The position numbers and the translations under genes are program-made. The notes under the pieces are model-generated. The model saw nothing but the letters and a program-made list of their open reading frames with translations, did not search any database and was not told where the DNA came from. 64,000 nt of DNA, taken from assembly GCF_024519315.1 (NCBI RefSeq), contig NZ_JANIIC010000061.1, positions 1 through 64,000 of the forward strand. The letters are read 5' to 3'. This document shows, piece by piece, positions 52,331 to 60,992 of this stretch; the first letter of the stretch is position 1; every line of letters begins with the position of its first letter. This DNA is from Streptomyces malaysiensis subsp. samsunensis (GTDB lineage: Bacteria; Actinomycetota; Actinomycetes; Streptomycetales; Streptomycetaceae).

Positions 52331-55300
52331 TCAGCCGCGCGGCTTCTCGCGCATCTCGTACGTCGCGATGACGTCGTCGACCTTGATGTCGTTGTAGCTG
52401 CCGAGGTTGATACCGCCCTCGAAGCCCTCGCGAATCTCGGTGACGTCGTCCTTGAAGCGGCGCAGGCCCTCGATGTTGAGGTTCTCCGCGATGACCTTGC
52501 CGTCGCGGACGAGGCGGGCCTTGGTGTTCCGCCGGACCTCGCCGGAGCGGATGAGCACACCCGCGATGTTGCCCAGCTTGGACGAGCGGAAGATCTCGCG
52601 GATCTCCGCCGTACCGAGCTCGACCTCTTCGTACTCCGGCTTGAGCATGCCCTTGAGGGCCGCCTCGATCTCCTCGATCACCTGGTAGATGACCGAGTAG
52701 TAGCGGACGTCCACGCCCTCGCGCTCGGCCATCTGCGTGGCACGCCCGTCGGCGCGCACGTTGAAGCCGATGACGATGGCGTCGGAGCCGGTCGCCAGGT
52801 CGATGTCGGTCTCGGTGACCGCACCCACACCGCGGTGCAGCACCCGCAGGTCCACCTCTTCGCCGACGTCGAGCTGGAGCAGCGAGGACTCGAGAGCCTC
52901 CACCGAACCGGACGCGTCGCCCTTGATGATGAGGTTGAGCTGCTGGACCTGACCGGCCTTGAGCACCTTGTCCAGGTCCTCCAGGGAGACCCGGCGGGTG
53001 CGCTTGGCGAACGCCGCGTTCCGCTCGCGGGCGGCGCGCTTCTCGGCGATCTGGCGGGCGGTGCGGTCCTCGTCGACGACGAGGAAGTTGTCGCCCGCGC
53101 CGGGCACGTTGGTCAGACCGAGCACCAGGACCGGGGTCGCCGGGCCGGCCTCCTCCAGCGCGTTCCCGTTGTCGTCGAGCATCGCCCGGACACGGCCGTA
53201 CGCGTCGCCGACGACCATCGTGTCGCCGACCCGCAGGGTGCCGCGCTGGACCAGCACGGTGGCCACGGCGCCGCGGCCGCGGTCGAGGTGGGCCTCGATC
53301 GCGATGCCCTGTGCGTCCTGCTCCGGGTTGGCCCGCAGGTCGAGCGAGGCGTCGGCGGTGAGGACGACGGCCTCAAGCAGGCTGTCGATGTGCAGACCCT
53401 GCTTGGCGGAGATGTCGACGAACATGGTGTCGCCGCCGTACTCCTCGGCCACCAGGCCGTACTCGGTCAGCTGACCGCGCACCTTGGTCGGGTCCGCGCC
53501 CTCGACGTCGATCTTGTTGACCGCGACCACGATCGGCACATCGGCCGCCTTGGCGTGGTTCAGCGCCTCGATCGTCTGGGGCATCACACCGTCGTTGGCC
53601 GCCACCACGAGGATCGCGATGTCGGTCGACTTGGCACCGCGGGCACGCATGGCGGTGAACGCCTCGTGACCCGGGGTGTCGATGAAGGTGATCCTGCGCT
53701 CTTCGCTGTTGACCTCGGTCGAGACCTGGTAGGCACCGATGTGCTGGGTGATGCCACCGGCCTCGCCCGCGACCACGTTGGTCTTGCGGATCGCGTCCAG
53801 CAGTCGCGTCTTACCGTGGTCGACGTGACCCATGACGGTCACCACCGGCGGACGCGCGGCGAGCATCTCCTCGCCGCCCTCGTCCTCGCCGAACTCGATG
53901 TCGAAGGACTCGAGAAGCTCGCGGTCCTCCTCCTCCGGGCTGACGATCTCGACGTTGTAGTTCATCTCGTCGGCGAGAAGCTGGAGCGTCTCGTCGGAGA
54001 CGGACTGCGTCGCGGTGACCATCTCGCCCAGGTTGAACATCACCTGGACCAGGGACGCCGGGTTGGCGTTGATCTTCTCCGCGAAGTCGGTCAGCGAGGC
54101 ACCACGCGACAGCCGGACCGTCTGGCCGTTGCCGCGCGGCAGCATCACACCGCCGATGGACGGGGCCTGCATGGCCTCGTACTCCTGGCGCCTCTGCCGC
54201 TTCGACTTACGGCCACGACGCGCCGGACCGCCGGGACGGCCGAAGGCGCCCTGGGTGCCACCGCGGCCACCGGGACCGCCGGGACGGCCACCGAAACCGG
54301 GACGGCCACCGCCGCCGCCGAAGCCGCCACCGCCGCCGGGACCCCCCGGACGGCCGGCGAAACCGCCGCCACCACCGGGACGACCGCCGCCGCCACCACC
54401 GGGACGGCCGGCGAAACCGCCGCCGCCACCGGGACGACCGCCGCCGCCCCCACCGGGACGACCGCCTCCGCCGGGACCGCGACCGCCACCGCCGCCGGGG
54501 CCCGGACGCGGGCCGGCAGCCGGACGCTGCGGCATCATGCCCGGGTTCGGGCGCGGACCGCCGCCGGGACCCGGACGCGGGCCGCCACCCTGGGCGCCCT
54601 GCGGACGGGGCATCTGGCCCGGAGTGGGACGCGAACCGCCGGGACCGCCCTGGCCACGGCCGGGACCGCCCTGGCCGCCGCCCTGCGGGCGCGGACCGGG
54701 ACCGGGCTGGCCGCCGGGACGCGGGGCGCCGCCGGGACGGGGCGCCTGCGGGCGCGCCATACCGGTGGAGCCACCGGAGGTGAAGGGGTTGTTACCGGGA
54801 CGGGGACCGGCCGGACGGGGACCGCCCGGACGCGGACGCTCCTGACCCGGACGCGGGCCACCACGGCCACCTTGACCGCCCTGGCCACCCTGACCCTGGC
54901 CGCCCTGGCCCGGTGCGCCCGAACGGCCGCCGGGGCGCGGACCGGGCGTGGCGCCCGGCTTGGCGGGCGCGTTCGGCTTGGCCGCGGCGGGCTTGGGGCT
55001 GGGGGTCGGCGGTGCGGTGAACTCGGGCTGCGCCGGAGCCGCCGGCGCGGCGGGACCCGGCTTGGGGCCGGGGGTCGGACGGGCGCCCGGCGTGGGGCGC
55101 GGGCCCGGTGTGGGTGCCGCGGACGGAGTGCCGCGCTGGCCCTCGGCCGTCACCGGCTTCGGGCCGGGCGTCGGGGGCTTGGGGGCGGCCGGACGGGCCG
55201 CCGCCGCCGGACCAGGGGTCGGCGGTTTGGGCGTCGCCTTACGCGGCGCCGAGGGCTTACCAGCGGCGCGGCCGGAGCCGTTGCCACCCTGGAAAGCGTC

Positions 55301-55441
55301 AGTCAACTTGCGCACAACCGGCGCCTCGATCGTGGAGGACGCCGAACGTACAAATTCACCGAGTTCTTGGAGCTTGGCCATGACGACCTTGCTCTCAACT
55401 CCGAACTCCTTGGCGAGTTCGTATACCCGGACCTTAGCCAC
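52331..55441 (-). CDS. infB: Translation initiation factor IF-2
   Basis: 1036 residues, long as in all Streptomyces. The start MAKVRVYELAKEFGVESK is the IF-2 N-terminal motif. About residues 70-410 are Pro/Gly/Arg-rich low complexity with GGGGG[FR]PGG-type repeats. A second IF2N motif follows (MLPRGNGQTVRLSRGASL). The G domain has GHVDHGKT, DTPGHEAF and NKID. IF-2 delivers initiator tRNA to the 30S subunit. The long plus-strand open frame opposite it is a shadow. Confidence 0.97.
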   Translation of the reverse strand: MAKVRVYELAKEFGVESKVVMAKLQELGEFVRSASSTIEAPVVRKLTDAFQGGNGSGRAAGKPSAPRKATPKPPTPGPAAAARPAAPKPPTPGPKPVTAEGQRGTPSAAPTPGPRPTPGARPTPGPKPGPAAPAAPAQPEFTAPPTPSPKPAAAKPNAPAKPGATPGPRPGGRSGAPGQGGQGQGGQGGQGGRGGPRPGQERPRPGGPRPAGPRPGNNPFTSGGSTGMARPQAPRPGGAPRPGGQPGPGPRPQGGGQGGPGRGQGGPGGSRPTPGQMPRPQGAQGGGPRPGPGGGPRPNPGMMPQRPAAGPRPGPGGGGGRGPGGGGRPGGGGGGRPGGGGGFAGRPGGGGGGRPGGGGGFAGRPGGPGGGGGFGGGGGRPGFGGRPGGPGGRGGTQGAFGRPGGPARRGRKSKRQRRQEYEAMQAPSIGGVMLPRGNGQTVRLSRGASLTDFAEKINANPASLVQVMFNLGEMVTATQSVSDETLQLLADEMNYNVEIVSPEEEDRELLESFDIEFGEDEGGEEMLAARPPVVTVMGHVDHGKTRLLDAIRKTNVVAGEAGGITQHIGAYQVSTEVNSEERRITFIDTPGHEAFTAMRARGAKSTDIAILVVAANDGVMPQTIEALNHAKAADVPIVVAVNKIDVEGADPTKVRGQLTEYGLVAEEYGGDTMFVDISAKQGLHIDSLLEAVVLTADASLDLRANPEQDAQGIAIEAHLDRGRGAVATVLVQRGTLRVGDTMVVGDAYGRVRAMLDDNGNALEEAGPATPVLVLGLTNVPGAGDNFLVVDEDRTARQIAEKRAARERNAAFAKRTRRVSLEDLDKVLKAGQVQQLNLIIKGDASGSVEALESSLLQLDVGEEVDLRVLHRGVGAVTETDIDLATGSDAIVIGFNVRADGRATQMAEREGVDVRYYSVIYQVIEEIEAALKGMLKPEYEEVELGTAEIREIFRSSKLGNIAGVLIRSGEVRRNTKARLVRDGKVIAENLNIEGLRRFKDDVTEIREGFEGGINLGSYNDIKVDDVIATYEMREKPRG

Positions 55442-55593
55442 TTCGCTCCTTTTAGGTCCGGGTTGTCGCCGGACCGTCGCTACTTCATGGGCGTACTCAT
55501 CGCGTACTCATCGAGTGCTCATCGCAATCTCGACCTACTTCCGACTCGCGAGGTACCTGACCGCACGGTGTCCCGTGCCGTTCTTCCAACTAC

Positions 55594-55881
55594 TCAGGGT
55601 GTCGCCTGCTCACCCCGCTCGACAAACCGGCGGAGCGCCGTGGTGTCGAGCGCCCCCGGCCCCCTGAAGGCCCGGGAAAAGGCCCGGCGGCGAACCGCCA
55701 GGTCAAGGCAGACCCGTGTCGGGTGGACATAAGCACCCCGACCGGGGAGCGTACCGCGCCGGTCGGGGAGACAAACACCCTCGACCAGCACGATGCGCAG
55801 CAGATCGTTCTTGGCCGCCCGATCCCGGCATCCCACACAGGTTCTCTCAGGGCAGGCACCAGCTCGCGTGCGGCCAGACAC
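55594..55881 (-). CDS. ylxR: YlxR family nucleic-acid-binding protein (DUF448)
   Basis: 95 residues. The conserved signature PERTCVGCRDRAAKNDLLRIV and GRGAYVHP identify YlxR, a small protein found between nusA and infB and thought to bind RNA or RNase P/nucleoid partners. It is 152 bp upstream of infB and 96 bp downstream of nusA on the same strand. Length is normal. Confidence 0.92.
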   Translation of the reverse strand: MSGRTRAGACPERTCVGCRDRAAKNDLLRIVLVEGVCLPDRRGTLPGRGAYVHPTRVCLDLAVRRRAFSRAFRGPGALDTTALRRFVERGEQATP

Positions 55882-55977
55882 TGCTTAAGTCTACCTCCCT
55901 GTGCCGACCCCACCCCTTGGGGGGAGTGATCGAATCGTCACCCGATTTCGACCGGTTCCCGGGGGATCCGGCCTGAT

Positions 55978-56970
55978 TCAGCCTTGATCACCCGACTGCT
56001 CGGTGTCCGGCCGGATGTCGATCCGCCAGCCGGTCAACCGCGCCGCGAGCCGCGCGTTCTGCCCCTCCTTGCCGATGGCCAGGGACAGCTGGTAGTCCGG
56101 CACGGTGACCCGGGCCGAGCGGGCCGCCAGGTCGACCACGTCGACCTTGCTCACCCGCGCGGGTGACAGCGCGTTCGCCACCAGCTCAGCGGGGTCGTCC
56201 GACCAGTCGACGATGTCGATCTTCTCGCCGTGCAGCTCGGCCATCACGCTGCGGACCCGGCCGCCCATCGGGCCGATGCACGCGCCCTTGGCGTTCAGCC
56301 CCGCGCGGGTGGACCGGACCGCGATCTTGGTGCGGTGGCCCGCCTCACGGGCGATCGCCGCGATCTCCACCGAGCCGTCCGCGATCTCCGGAACCTCGAG
56401 CGCGAACAGCTTCTTGACCAGATTGGGATGCGTACGCGAAAGGGTCACCGACGGTCCGCGCACACCCTTGACGACTCGTACGACGTACGTACGCAGCCGG
56501 GTGCCGTGTGCGTAGTCCTCGCCCGGGACCTGCTCCTGCACCGGCAGGATCGCCTCGAGACGGCCGATGTCCACCAGCACGTTCTTGGGGTCCTTGCCCT
56601 GCTGGACGACGCCGGCGACGACATCGCCCTCCCGGCCCGCGTACTCGCCGAAGGTGATCTCCTCCTCGGCGTCCCGCAGCCGCTGGAGGATGACCTGCTT
56701 CGCGGTCATCGCGGCGATCCGGCCGAACCCGGAGGGGGTGTCGTCGAACTCGCGGGGCTCCTGCCCCTCCGTCAGGTCCTCGGCGTCCTCACGGGCCCAT
56801 ACGGTCACATGGCCGGTGTCGCGGTTCAGCTCCACCCGGGCCCGGCGACGGCTTCCCTCGGTGCGGTGGTAGGCGATGAGGAGGGCCGATTCGATCGCCT
56901 CGACCAGCAGGTCGAAGGAGATCTCCTTCTCTCGCACCAGACCCCGCAGGGCACTCATGTCGATGTCCAC
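55978..56970 (-). CDS. nusA: Transcription termination/antitermination factor NusA
   Basis: 330 residues from GTG 56970 (DIDMSALRGLVREKE), the actinobacterial length, with no C-terminal acidic repeats. The N-terminal RNA-polymerase-binding domain is followed by S1 (EGDVVAGVVQQGKDPKNVLVDIGRLEAI) and two KH domains (GPMGGRVRSVMAELHGEKIDIVDW; IGKEGQNARLAARLTGW). AGGAGG lies just ahead of GTG. It starts 2 bp after the rimP stop, so the pair is coupled. Confidence 0.95.
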   Translation of the reverse strand: MDIDMSALRGLVREKEISFDLLVEAIESALLIAYHRTEGSRRRARVELNRDTGHVTVWAREDAEDLTEGQEPREFDDTPSGFGRIAAMTAKQVILQRLRDAEEEITFGEYAGREGDVVAGVVQQGKDPKNVLVDIGRLEAILPVQEQVPGEDYAHGTRLRTYVVRVVKGVRGPSVTLSRTHPNLVKKLFALEVPEIADGSVEIAAIAREAGHRTKIAVRSTRAGLNAKGACIGPMGGRVRSVMAELHGEKIDIVDWSDDPAELVANALSPARVSKVDVVDLAARSARVTVPDYQLSLAIGKEGQNARLAARLTGWRIDIRPDTEQSGDQG

Positions 56971-56972
56971 GG

Positions 56973-57497
56973 CTACGCCTCCTCCTTGCTCTCGTCGTCC
57001 TCGCCCGCGGCCTTCTCCGCGGGCTTGCGGCTGAACTCGATCTCCACCCGGGCCTTGGAGATCTCCTCGAAGGCCAGCCGCCTGGCGGTGGGCTTGCGCC
57101 CCTTCACACCGGGGACCTCGAGATCGAGCCCCTCGTCGTCCACCTCGACGATCCGCGCGACCAGCTCGCCGCCGTCGGCGAGCCGCGCTCTCATGAGGCG
57201 GCCGGCGGCGCGGCGGTAGTGACGCGGCTCGGTCAGGGGGCGCTCGGCGCCGGGAGAGGTGACCTCGAGGACGTATGCCGTCTGACCCATGGCGTCCGTG
57301 TCGTCGAGGGTCTTGGAGATGTCCCGGCTCAGCTCCGCGCACGTGTCCAGCTGGACACCGTCGTCGGAATCCACGACCACTCTCAGCACACGCCGCCGCC
57401 CGGCCGGAGTCACCTCGACCTCTTCCAGATCCAGGTCCCGCGCGCTGACGAGCGGTTCCAGCAGTCCGCGCAGCCTCTCGCTCTGGGTGGTGCTCAT
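56973..57497 (-). CDS. rimP: Ribosome maturation factor RimP
   Basis: 174 residues. RimP helps 30S maturation near S9/S12. The family pattern is visible in LDLEEVEVTPAGRRRVLRVVVDSDDGVQLDTCAELSRDISKTLDD and VLEVTSPGAERPLTEPRHYRRAAGRL. A Glu/Lys-rich tail ends it. It is the first gene of the nusA-infB run and is divergent from a lipoprotein gene, with the promoter probably in the 185-bp gap 57498-57682. Confidence 0.95.
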   Translation of the reverse strand: MSTTQSERLRGLLEPLVSARDLDLEEVEVTPAGRRRVLRVVVDSDDGVQLDTCAELSRDISKTLDDTDAMGQTAYVLEVTSPGAERPLTEPRHYRRAAGRLMRARLADGGELVARIVEVDDEGLDLEVPGVKGRKPTARRLAFEEISKARVEIEFSRKPAEKAAGEDDESKEEA

Positions 57498-57682
57498 CCG
57501 GGTGACTCCTCGGCCGCGTGTGCTGTTGTGGGAAGGTCGCGTGTCAGGTCAAAGCCTATCTGTTCCGGCGGCGGGCTGACGATTCGGTGGGCGCTGCCGG
57601 GCAGACGGCCTCGGCGCGGGTACGCTCGCCTGCTGTGATCACTACCGGCGGCCGGGAGCGGCCGCAGCCCGGAAAGAGGAAC

Positions 57683-58357
57683 GTGTCGATCACGACTCCC
57701 CCACCTCGTCCCATGTCCGTGTCGGATGTGTCGGACGCGTCCGACGCGCTGTCCGCGGTCTCGCCTTCGTCCGCCGCGTCCTCGGCGCGCGTCGAGTCCT
57801 CGGCGTCCACCGCGTCCGCCGCGGCTTCAGGGTGCGCCGCCCCGGTGACCCGGCGGCGGAGTCTGCTGCTGGGCGGCGGAGTGCTGGGCGTCGTCGCGCT
57901 GCTGAGCGGCTGCTCCGACGACTCCGCACCCCGGCGCGACGCGGGCGGCGAGGAGGCCGTCGCCCTGCTGCGGGCGCGGGGCGCGCGGGACTCCACCGCA
58001 CTCCTCGCACGCTACGACGCGACCGTGGACACGCACCCCGCCCTTCAGGAGCGGCTTGCGCCGCTGCGGGAGGAGACCGCCCGGCACGCCGCGGTCTTCA
58101 CCGCCAAGGGCCGGTCCGCCTCTCCTTCCGCTACCGCCTCGCGCTCGCCCTCGGCGGGCGGGCGGCGGGTGCCGGAGGTCCCCAAGGACGAGAAGCGGGC
58201 GCTCTCCGCCCTCGCCCAGGCCGAGCGCCAGATCGCCGACACCCGCACCGCCGCGCTCGCCACCGCGCCGCCCGAGCTGGCCCGGCTGCTGGCCTCCGTC
58301 GCGGCCTGCGGCGCCGCCCACGTGTATCTCCTCACGCAGCGCGACACGGACTCGTGA
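57683..58357 (+). CDS. Tat-type lipoprotein upstream of DUF4439 gene
   Basis: 224 residues from GTG 57683 with AGAGGA 4 bases upstream. A Ser/Ala-rich N-terminus of about 55 residues precedes VTRRRSLLLGGGVLGVVALLSGC, which combines a twin-arginine motif and a lipobox (LSGC). The mature part is helical and Ala/Arg-rich, with LVRARG-type and SAAQAERQIADTRT-type segments, similar in feel to DUF4439/ferritin-like helices. It is followed after 33 bp by the DUF4439 gene. Function is unknown. Confidence 0.8.
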   Translation: MSITTPPPRPMSVSDVSDASDALSAVSPSSAASSARVESSASTASAAASGCAAPVTRRRSLLLGGGVLGVVALLSGCSDDSAPRRDAGGEEAVALLRARGARDSTALLARYDATVDTHPALQERLAPLREETARHAAVFTAKGRSASPSATASRSPSAGGRRVPEVPKDEKRALSALAQAERQIADTRTAALATAPPELARLLASVAACGAAHVYLLTQRDTDS

Positions 58358-58390
58358 TGGCGCTCGGGACGACCGGGAAGGGGTACTGAC

Positions 58391-58894
58391 ATGGCCATTC
58401 GAGCAGGCCATACGGCCGTCGGCGAACGCGCCGCGGCGCTCAGGGCCGCGCAGGCGGCGCTGGCCGCCGAGCACGCCGCGGTGTACGGGTACGGCGTCGT
58501 CGGCGGGCGGATCGGCGACGACCGGCTCGCGGAGGCGCGCGAGGGCTACGCCGCGCACCGCGCCCGCCGGGACGACCTCGCCCGTACCGTGCGCGGCCTC
58601 GGCGGCAGCCCCGAGAGCGCGGCGCCCGCCTACGCCCTGCCCTTCGCGGTGCCGGACGCGCCCGCGGCGGTACGACTCGCGGCCGAGCTGGAGAACCGGG
58701 TCGCCGCCGTCTACGCCGACCTCGTACGGGCCTCGACCGGTTCCCTGCGCCGCCAGGCCGCGGGCGCGCTGCGGGAGGCGGCGGTCCGGGCGGTGCGCTG
58801 GCGGGGCGGCGGCGTAGCCTTCCCTGGACTCACCGAACGCGCCACACCGGCCACGCCGTCTGCGTCGCCGAGCGGTGAGGCGGACGGGGTGTGA
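58391..58894 (+). CDS. DUF4439 ferritin-like protein
   Basis: 167 residues, almost entirely helical and Ala/Arg-rich. LRAAQAALAAEHAAVYGYGVVGGRI is the DUF4439 signature, with EHA and later glutamates suited to a ferritin-like four-helix bundle. No signal peptide, so it is cytosolic or works with the lipoprotein just upstream. The conserved pairing of the two genes next to rimP is typical for Streptomyces. Metal binding is inferred from fold only. Confidence 0.88.
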   Translation: MAIRAGHTAVGERAAALRAAQAALAAEHAAVYGYGVVGGRIGDDRLAEAREGYAAHRARRDDLARTVRGLGGSPESAAPAYALPFAVPDAPAAVRLAAELENRVAAVYADLVRASTGSLRRQAAGALREAAVRAVRWRGGGVAFPGLTERATPATPSASPSGEADGV

Positions 58895-58961
58895 ACGGGC
58901 GCGTGGGCCGTCGGTTGAGCTCGGCGGGGCCGGTGGGTCCGACGAGTGCTGTGCGGGCGAT

Positions 58962-59096
58962 GCGGTCTGGACCCATGGGGTCTGCGGGACCCATGCGGTC
59001 TGCCAGGCGCATGAGGTCTGCGGAGCCCACGTGGTCCGCCGGGCGCGTGAGGTCCGTCAGGCGCGTGTGGTCGGTCAGACGCGTGAGGTCCGTGAA
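58962..59096. repeat. 18-bp imperfect tandem repeat (minisatellite), about 7 copies
   Basis: Units begin G-N-GGTC: 58962-58976 (15 bp, shortened), then six 18-bp units at 58977, 58995, 59013, 59031, 59049 and 59067, and a partial unit from 59085. Example unit GAGGTCCGTCAGGCGCGT. The 18-bp period is three-divisible, so translated frames show six-residue repeats, but none of these frames matches a known protein. It lies between the DUF4439 gene and the phosphotransferase-like gene. Confidence 0.9.
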
Positions 59097-59126
59097 GTCA
59101 CTGATGGTGGAGGGGACAGCTCAGGA

Positions 59127-60071
59127 ATGGCATCGGCACCACGGCCCGGCGGCCGCGATATGGCCCGCGTCCCCGTGCCGAAGCGGCTTCTGGACGCGCT
59201 GAGCGACGATCCGCCGGGCGCCGTACGCACCTGGCTGGACGCCCTGCCCGAGACGGTCGAGCGGCAGCTTGCGGCGTGGGAGCTGACCCTGGAGCGGGTA
59301 TCGACGCCCGGCGGCCGCCACGGGCTCGTCGCGCTCGTACGGCAGGCGGACGGCACCCCGGCGGCGCTGAAGTTCCCGGTCCCCGGTCCGGACGCCGAGT
59401 GCGAGCGAGCGGCCCTCGCGCACTGGGACGGCTGGGGCGCGGCCCAACTGCTGCGTGCCGACCCGGACACCGGTGCGCTGCTGATCGAGCGGCTGCACGG
59501 CACGGTGTCGCTGCGCTCGCTGCCCGAGGCGAAGGCGCTGCTGGAGGCGGCGGGCACGGTGCGGCGGCTGTGGGTGGCACCGCCCGAGGGGCATCCGTTC
59601 GCATCGATCACGGGCCGTACGGAGGAGGATCGCGAGGTCCTGCGGATGCTCGGCGCCGGAGGCTGGACGGCGGAGGCCCGTCCGCTCACCGAGGAGGCGC
59701 TGGAGCTGCGGGAGGCGCTGCCCGCCGAGCCGCCCGAGGAGGTCCTGCTGCACGGCGACTTCCGGCAGGGGAAGGTGCTGGCCGGGGAGCGGGCGCCATG
59801 GCTCGCGGTGGGTCCGGCACCGCTTGTGGGCGAGCGCGCGTACGACTTGGCGCGGCTGGTGCTCGACCGCTACGAGGACTTGGCCGCGGGCCCCGGCCCC
59901 GCGGCGGCCGCGCGCCGCCGGGTCGCCAAGCTGGCGGACTCCCTGGATGTCGACCGCGACCGGCTGCGGGGCTGGTCTCTCTATCGCGCCGTGGAAGCCG
60001 GTCTGCGGCATGCTGCCGCAGGGGACCGCCGACGGGCGGAGCTGTTGCTGGAGTTCGCGGGCTGGCTGTGA
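59127..60071 (+). CDS. Aminoglycoside/choline-phosphotransferase-like protein, active site altered
   Basis: 314 residues from ATG 59127 (MASAPRPGGRD) with TCAGGA just before; the open frame extends upstream through the 18-bp repeat but a start there is unlikely. The fold of the APH/kinase-like family is seen in ALKFPVPGPDAECERAAL and LLIERLHGTVSL. The catalytic loop reads LLHGDFRQGKVL where HGDLHxGNVL is expected, keeping the catalytic Asp but replacing Asn with Lys. The metal-binding position reads LAVGPAPLVGERAYDLA where LAIDP is usual, so the second Asp is lost. It may be inactive or have altered substrate specificity. No resistance role should be assumed. Confidence 0.88.
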   Translation: MASAPRPGGRDMARVPVPKRLLDALSDDPPGAVRTWLDALPETVERQLAAWELTLERVSTPGGRHGLVALVRQADGTPAALKFPVPGPDAECERAALAHWDGWGAAQLLRADPDTGALLIERLHGTVSLRSLPEAKALLEAAGTVRRLWVAPPEGHPFASITGRTEEDREVLRMLGAGGWTAEARPLTEEALELREALPAEPPEEVLLHGDFRQGKVLAGERAPWLAVGPAPLVGERAYDLARLVLDRYEDLAAGPGPAAAARRRVAKLADSLDVDRDRLRGWSLYRAVEAGLRHAAAGDRRRAELLLEFAGWL

Positions 60072-60130
60072 TGGGGCGGTTCGCGGGGGTGCGGTGGGTT
60101 GCGGTGGGTTACTGCTGGTGGGGTGCTGTG

Positions 60131-60828
60131 GTGCTTGGCGGCGTGGGTGGGTGCGGGTTTCGTCTCGCGCCTTCGGCGCAATTGAGCAGCGGGGCAGGGG
60201 GTGCCGGGGCACGGCACATTGCCGAGTGACGGGCCGGTGGGAGCTGGGCCCGGTGGCGGCTTCTCTGACCGGGGGCCGAGGCCCCTGCCGGACAACAGGG
60301 CAGTAGCCCGCGTCGCCTGGGCCAGTGGGGATGAGCGCCGGTGGCGGCTCCCGCGCCCCAGAGCCAGGGCCCACGCCGCCCAACAGGGATACGGCCTGTC
60401 GCCGACCGCAAGGCCGGTGAGGGCAAGCGCCGGAACTGGCGTGACCGGGGGCCGAGGCTCACGCCGGACAGCAGGACGGTGGTCTGCGCTGCCGACCGCA
60501 AGCCAATAGGCACGAGCGCCGGTGGCGGCTCTGTGGCCGGAGGGCCCACTCCGGACGCCGGACGGCCGGGTATGGGGGTGCCTTCTGGAAATCGCTTGAT
60601 GTATTAGTTGCGCCAGATCAAGCGTTTTTGAGAAGGGGGTACCGAACCCCCGTCGCCCGCGCTCCGGAGGGGCCCCGGCCACCGAGCACAGAAGCCGCCA
60701 CCGGCGTCACGCCCCACCAGCCCGGCGGCCGGCGACGTGAGCCCGGCCCGGCACCCCCTGCCCCGCTGCTCAAATGCGCCGAAGGCGCGAGACGAAACCC
60801 GCACCCGCCCACACCGCCAAGCGCCACA
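60131..60828. repeat. Large imperfect inverted repeat
   Basis: The left arm runs about 60131-60300 and the right arm about 60660-60828 in opposite orientation. The best-matched core is GCGGGTTTCGTCTCGCGCC, then TTCGGCGCA and TTGAGCAGCGGGGCAGGGGG on the left (60154-60201) and its reverse complement on the right (60754-60802). Further matches continue into GGTGGCGGCTTCT. Arms diverge toward the centre. Between them lie about 360 bp of direct repeats and a hairpin. Confidence 0.85.
60593..60629 (+). terminator. AT-richer hairpin followed by T-run at the centre of the spacer
   Basis: CGCTTGAT (60593-60600) pairs with ATCAAGCG (60617-60624); loop of 16 bases; TTTTT follows at 60625-60629. This is a textbook intrinsic terminator for plus-strand transcription and stands out because Streptomyces terminators seldom have T-runs. 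Confidence 0.7.
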
Positions 60829-60910
60829 GCCCCCAGCGCCCAGCGCCACAGCCACAGCCACAACCCGGAGCCCCAGCACCCGCGCCCACATCAGAAACCC
60901 CCAACACCAC

Positions 60911-60948
60911 GAACCCCCGGCTCGCAGGAACACGGGAGCCGGGGGTTC
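60911..60948 (-). terminator. proS terminator
   Basis: Perfect 13-bp stem (60911-60923 with 60936-60948) with a 12-base loop, 45 bases after the proS stop. Confidence 0.85.
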
Positions 60949-60992
60949 AGGGATCGGCAGGCGCCGGATCGGCAGATGACGGGGGGCGGCCG

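Larger units (their letters stand above)
60072..60992. other. 921-bp gene-free, repeat-rich spacer
   Basis: No coding frame is credible on either strand: the open frames are GC-driven and translate into low-complexity Arg/Pro/Gly. The stretch contains a large imperfect inverted repeat, direct repeats, an AT-richer hairpin and a proS terminator, listed separately. Confidence 0.85.

Noticed and set aside
54280..54480. GGCGGTGGC-type repeats resembling a repeat array or CRISPR
   Set aside because: They are codons of the Gly/Pro/Arg-rich region of IF-2, of irregular length and without spacers.
52103..55732. 1209-codon open frame on the plus strand
   Set aside because: Shadow of infB, DUF503 and spacer. 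The protein is Leu/Asp/Arg/Thr-rich with no domain, caused by high GC3 on the other strand.
58875..59126. N-terminal extension of the phosphotransferase-like protein through the 18-bp repeat
   Set aside because: Six-residue repeat with no similarity to the family; the ATG at 59127 gives the usual start of the domain. It cannot be excluded that the repeat is translated in some strains.
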